From: UMGS1052 sp045580005
Lineage (GTDB): Bacteria > Bacillota > Clostridia > Oscillospirales > CAG-382
Assembly: GCA_045580005.1 (NCBI GenBank)
Contig: JAZNMZ010000054.1
Span: 1-5,460 of the forward strand
DNA: 5,460 nucleotides
Direction: 5' to 3'
In this document: positions 4,598 to 5,460 of the stretch, in pieces
Layout of the letters: each line of letters opens with the position of its first letter
How positions within the stretch are numbered: position 1 is the stretch's first letter
Notes under the pieces: model-generated
Told to the model about the DNA's origin: nothing
Databases searched by the model: none
Seen by the model: the letters and a program-made list of their open reading frames with translations, nothing else
Program-made: the position numbers and the translations under genes

Positions 4598-5451
4598 TGA
4601 AAAAAGCCAAGAGAGCGGTTACTAATTCGTACCAAAAAAGATTTGTAGATTTGTTTGATAAACTTTGTTATTCGCGGAACAGACACAGCGTATGGTCGGA
4701 TTTCGTACTTATGGCCGCTATTGAAATATCAAATGCGGTCGACCAAGTCAACGCCCCGGAACGTGCAGAAACTTATAAAAGGATTTCAAAGCAGTACAAT
4801 GATTCGGAAAAAGAAGTATTTGGTCAAATGCTCGGTGTAGTTGTTGAGGGTATGGAAGAAAGTACAGACCAGGACTTTCTCGGAGAGTTATATATGGCTC
4901 TTGAGCTCGGCAACGACCACGCAGGACAATTCTTCACTCCGTACTGTGTATGTAAAGCTATGGCAAAGATAACGGCACCGAACATTCCTGATGAAATTTC
5001 AAAGCGCGGATGGATAGGAGTTAATGACCCGGCCTGCGGCGCAGGTGCGACACTTGTAGCCTTTGCCAATGAGTGCAGAGACCAAGGTGTAAATTATCAA
5101 ACCTCCGTACTGTTTGTAGCGCAGGATATTGATTACACGGTCGGATGTATGTGCTACCTGCAGCTTAGTCTTATGGGCTGTGCCGGCTATGTGGTTATAG
5201 ATAATAGCATTACAAACCCATCTACAAGTTATGACAAACACGGACTGTTGCCAAGCAACAATCCCTCTACAATTTGGTACACACCGTTTTATTTCCGCGA
5301 TATGTGGCATTGGCGAAGAGTAGCCGCTCAAATGGACTTATTTTTCCGAAACACAAAACCCGTAAAAGAAACAAAGGCGGTCGAGGAACCGCCCCAGGAG
5401 GAGCAGATTGAATTCCCTGTTGAGAAGAACGGTCAGCTCCGGCTATTTTGA
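4597..5451 (+). CDS. N-6 DNA methylase-like protein with a C-terminal clamp-binding-like motif
   Basis: A 284-residue protein resembling the catalytic core of type I HsdM-like N6-adenine methylases. Visible are the entry motif GQFFTP (110-115), the SAM-binding motif I DPACGAGA (144-151), and an acidic motif II AQDID (175-179). The region after GYVVIDNSIT (197-206) has no (N/D)PP(Y/F) catalytic motif IV; it goes to NPST and, after a short loop, to a conserved-looking WYTPFYFRDMWHWRR (227-241). A disordered acidic linker (about 252-278) leads to the terminal QLRLF (280-284). Related phage proteins are commonly annotated as SAM-dependent methyltransferases. No specificity (HsdS) or nuclease (HsdR) partner is present. 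The start shares bases with the previous stop (TAATG); GAGG at 4589-4592 and AAGGAGG at 4577-4583 lie upstream. SAM binding is likely; methylation activity is uncertain. Confidence 0.8.
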   Translation: MKKAKRAVTNSYQKRFVDLFDKLCYSRNRHSVWSDFVLMAAIEISNAVDQVNAPERAETYKRISKQYNDSEKEVFGQMLGVVVEGMEESTDQDFLGELYMALELGNDHAGQFFTPYCVCKAMAKITAPNIPDEISKRGWIGVNDPACGAGATLVAFANECRDQGVNYQTSVLFVAQDIDYTVGCMCYLQLSLMGCAGYVVIDNSITNPSTSYDKHGLLPSNNPSTIWYTPFYFRDMWHWRRVAAQMDLFFRNTKPVKETKAVEEPPQEEQIEFPVEKNGQLRLF

Positions 5452-5453
5452 GT

Positions 5454-5460
5454 AAAGGAG
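5454..5460 (+). promoter_or_regulatory. Ribosome binding site of the next operon gene
   Basis: AAAGGAG begins two bases after the methylase-like gene's stop and runs to the window edge. It matches the other sites in the operon, so another gene should start about 7-9 bases beyond the window. No terminator separates them. Confidence 0.65.

Noticed and set aside
4597..5451. A complete type I restriction-modification system
   Set aside because: Only an HsdM-like protein is present. There is no specificity subunit or restriction subunit in the window, and the catalytic motif IV is missing.

Overview
The window is a stretch of phage or prophage early-region DNA, probably from a low-to-mid GC Firmicute, most likely a Clostridia-type gut bacterium. 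Support for this is the strong AGGAGG-type ribosome binding sites before almost every gene, and a gene set (DUF3268 zinc-finger protein, SSB, replisome organizer, G39P-type helicase loader, RecU, N-6 methylase) that resembles replication modules of Firmicutes siphoviruses. The host assignment is an inference from gene types and translation signals, not from any marker gene.

Layout: all genes lie on the + strand with overlaps or gaps of 17 bases or less. I see no internal promoter, terminator, tRNA, insertion sequence or CRISPR array, so this looks like the middle of one polycistronic early operon that enters from the left (the last 14 codons of an unknown gene) and continues to the right (the window ends on the ribosome binding site of another gene). 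In order: partial CDS (1-45); DUF3268 zinc-finger protein (42-428); 69-aa unknown (421-630); SSB (620-1045); replisome organizer (1059-1967); helicase loader/inhibitor (1945-2625); membrane-anchored SleB-type cell-wall hydrolase (2615-3187); RecU Holliday-junction resolvase (3194-3721); a protein ending in an FtsK-gamma-like winged helix (3739-4416); 62-aa unknown (4409-4597); N-6 adenine methylase-like protein (4597-5451).

How they may work together: the organizer would bind the phage origin, the G39P-like loader would bring a DnaB-type helicase (none is in the window, so host-encoded or further along), SSB would coat the single strands, and RecU would resolve recombination intermediates. 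The best origin candidate lies inside the organizer gene: three TGTGGAC copies (two direct, one inverted) followed by an 85-base tract with a single C and a short perfect palindrome, at a position comparable to SPP1 oriL inside gene 38.

The least ordinary parts are at the right end. One is a motorless FtsK-gamma-like DNA-reading domain fused to an unknown N-terminal domain, directly after RecU. The other is a methylase-like protein that keeps the SAM-binding motifs but shows no (N/D)PP(Y/F) catalytic motif, and that ends in QLRLF, close to the bacterial sliding-clamp-binding motif QL(S/D)LF. A wall hydrolase placed between replication genes is the third oddity.
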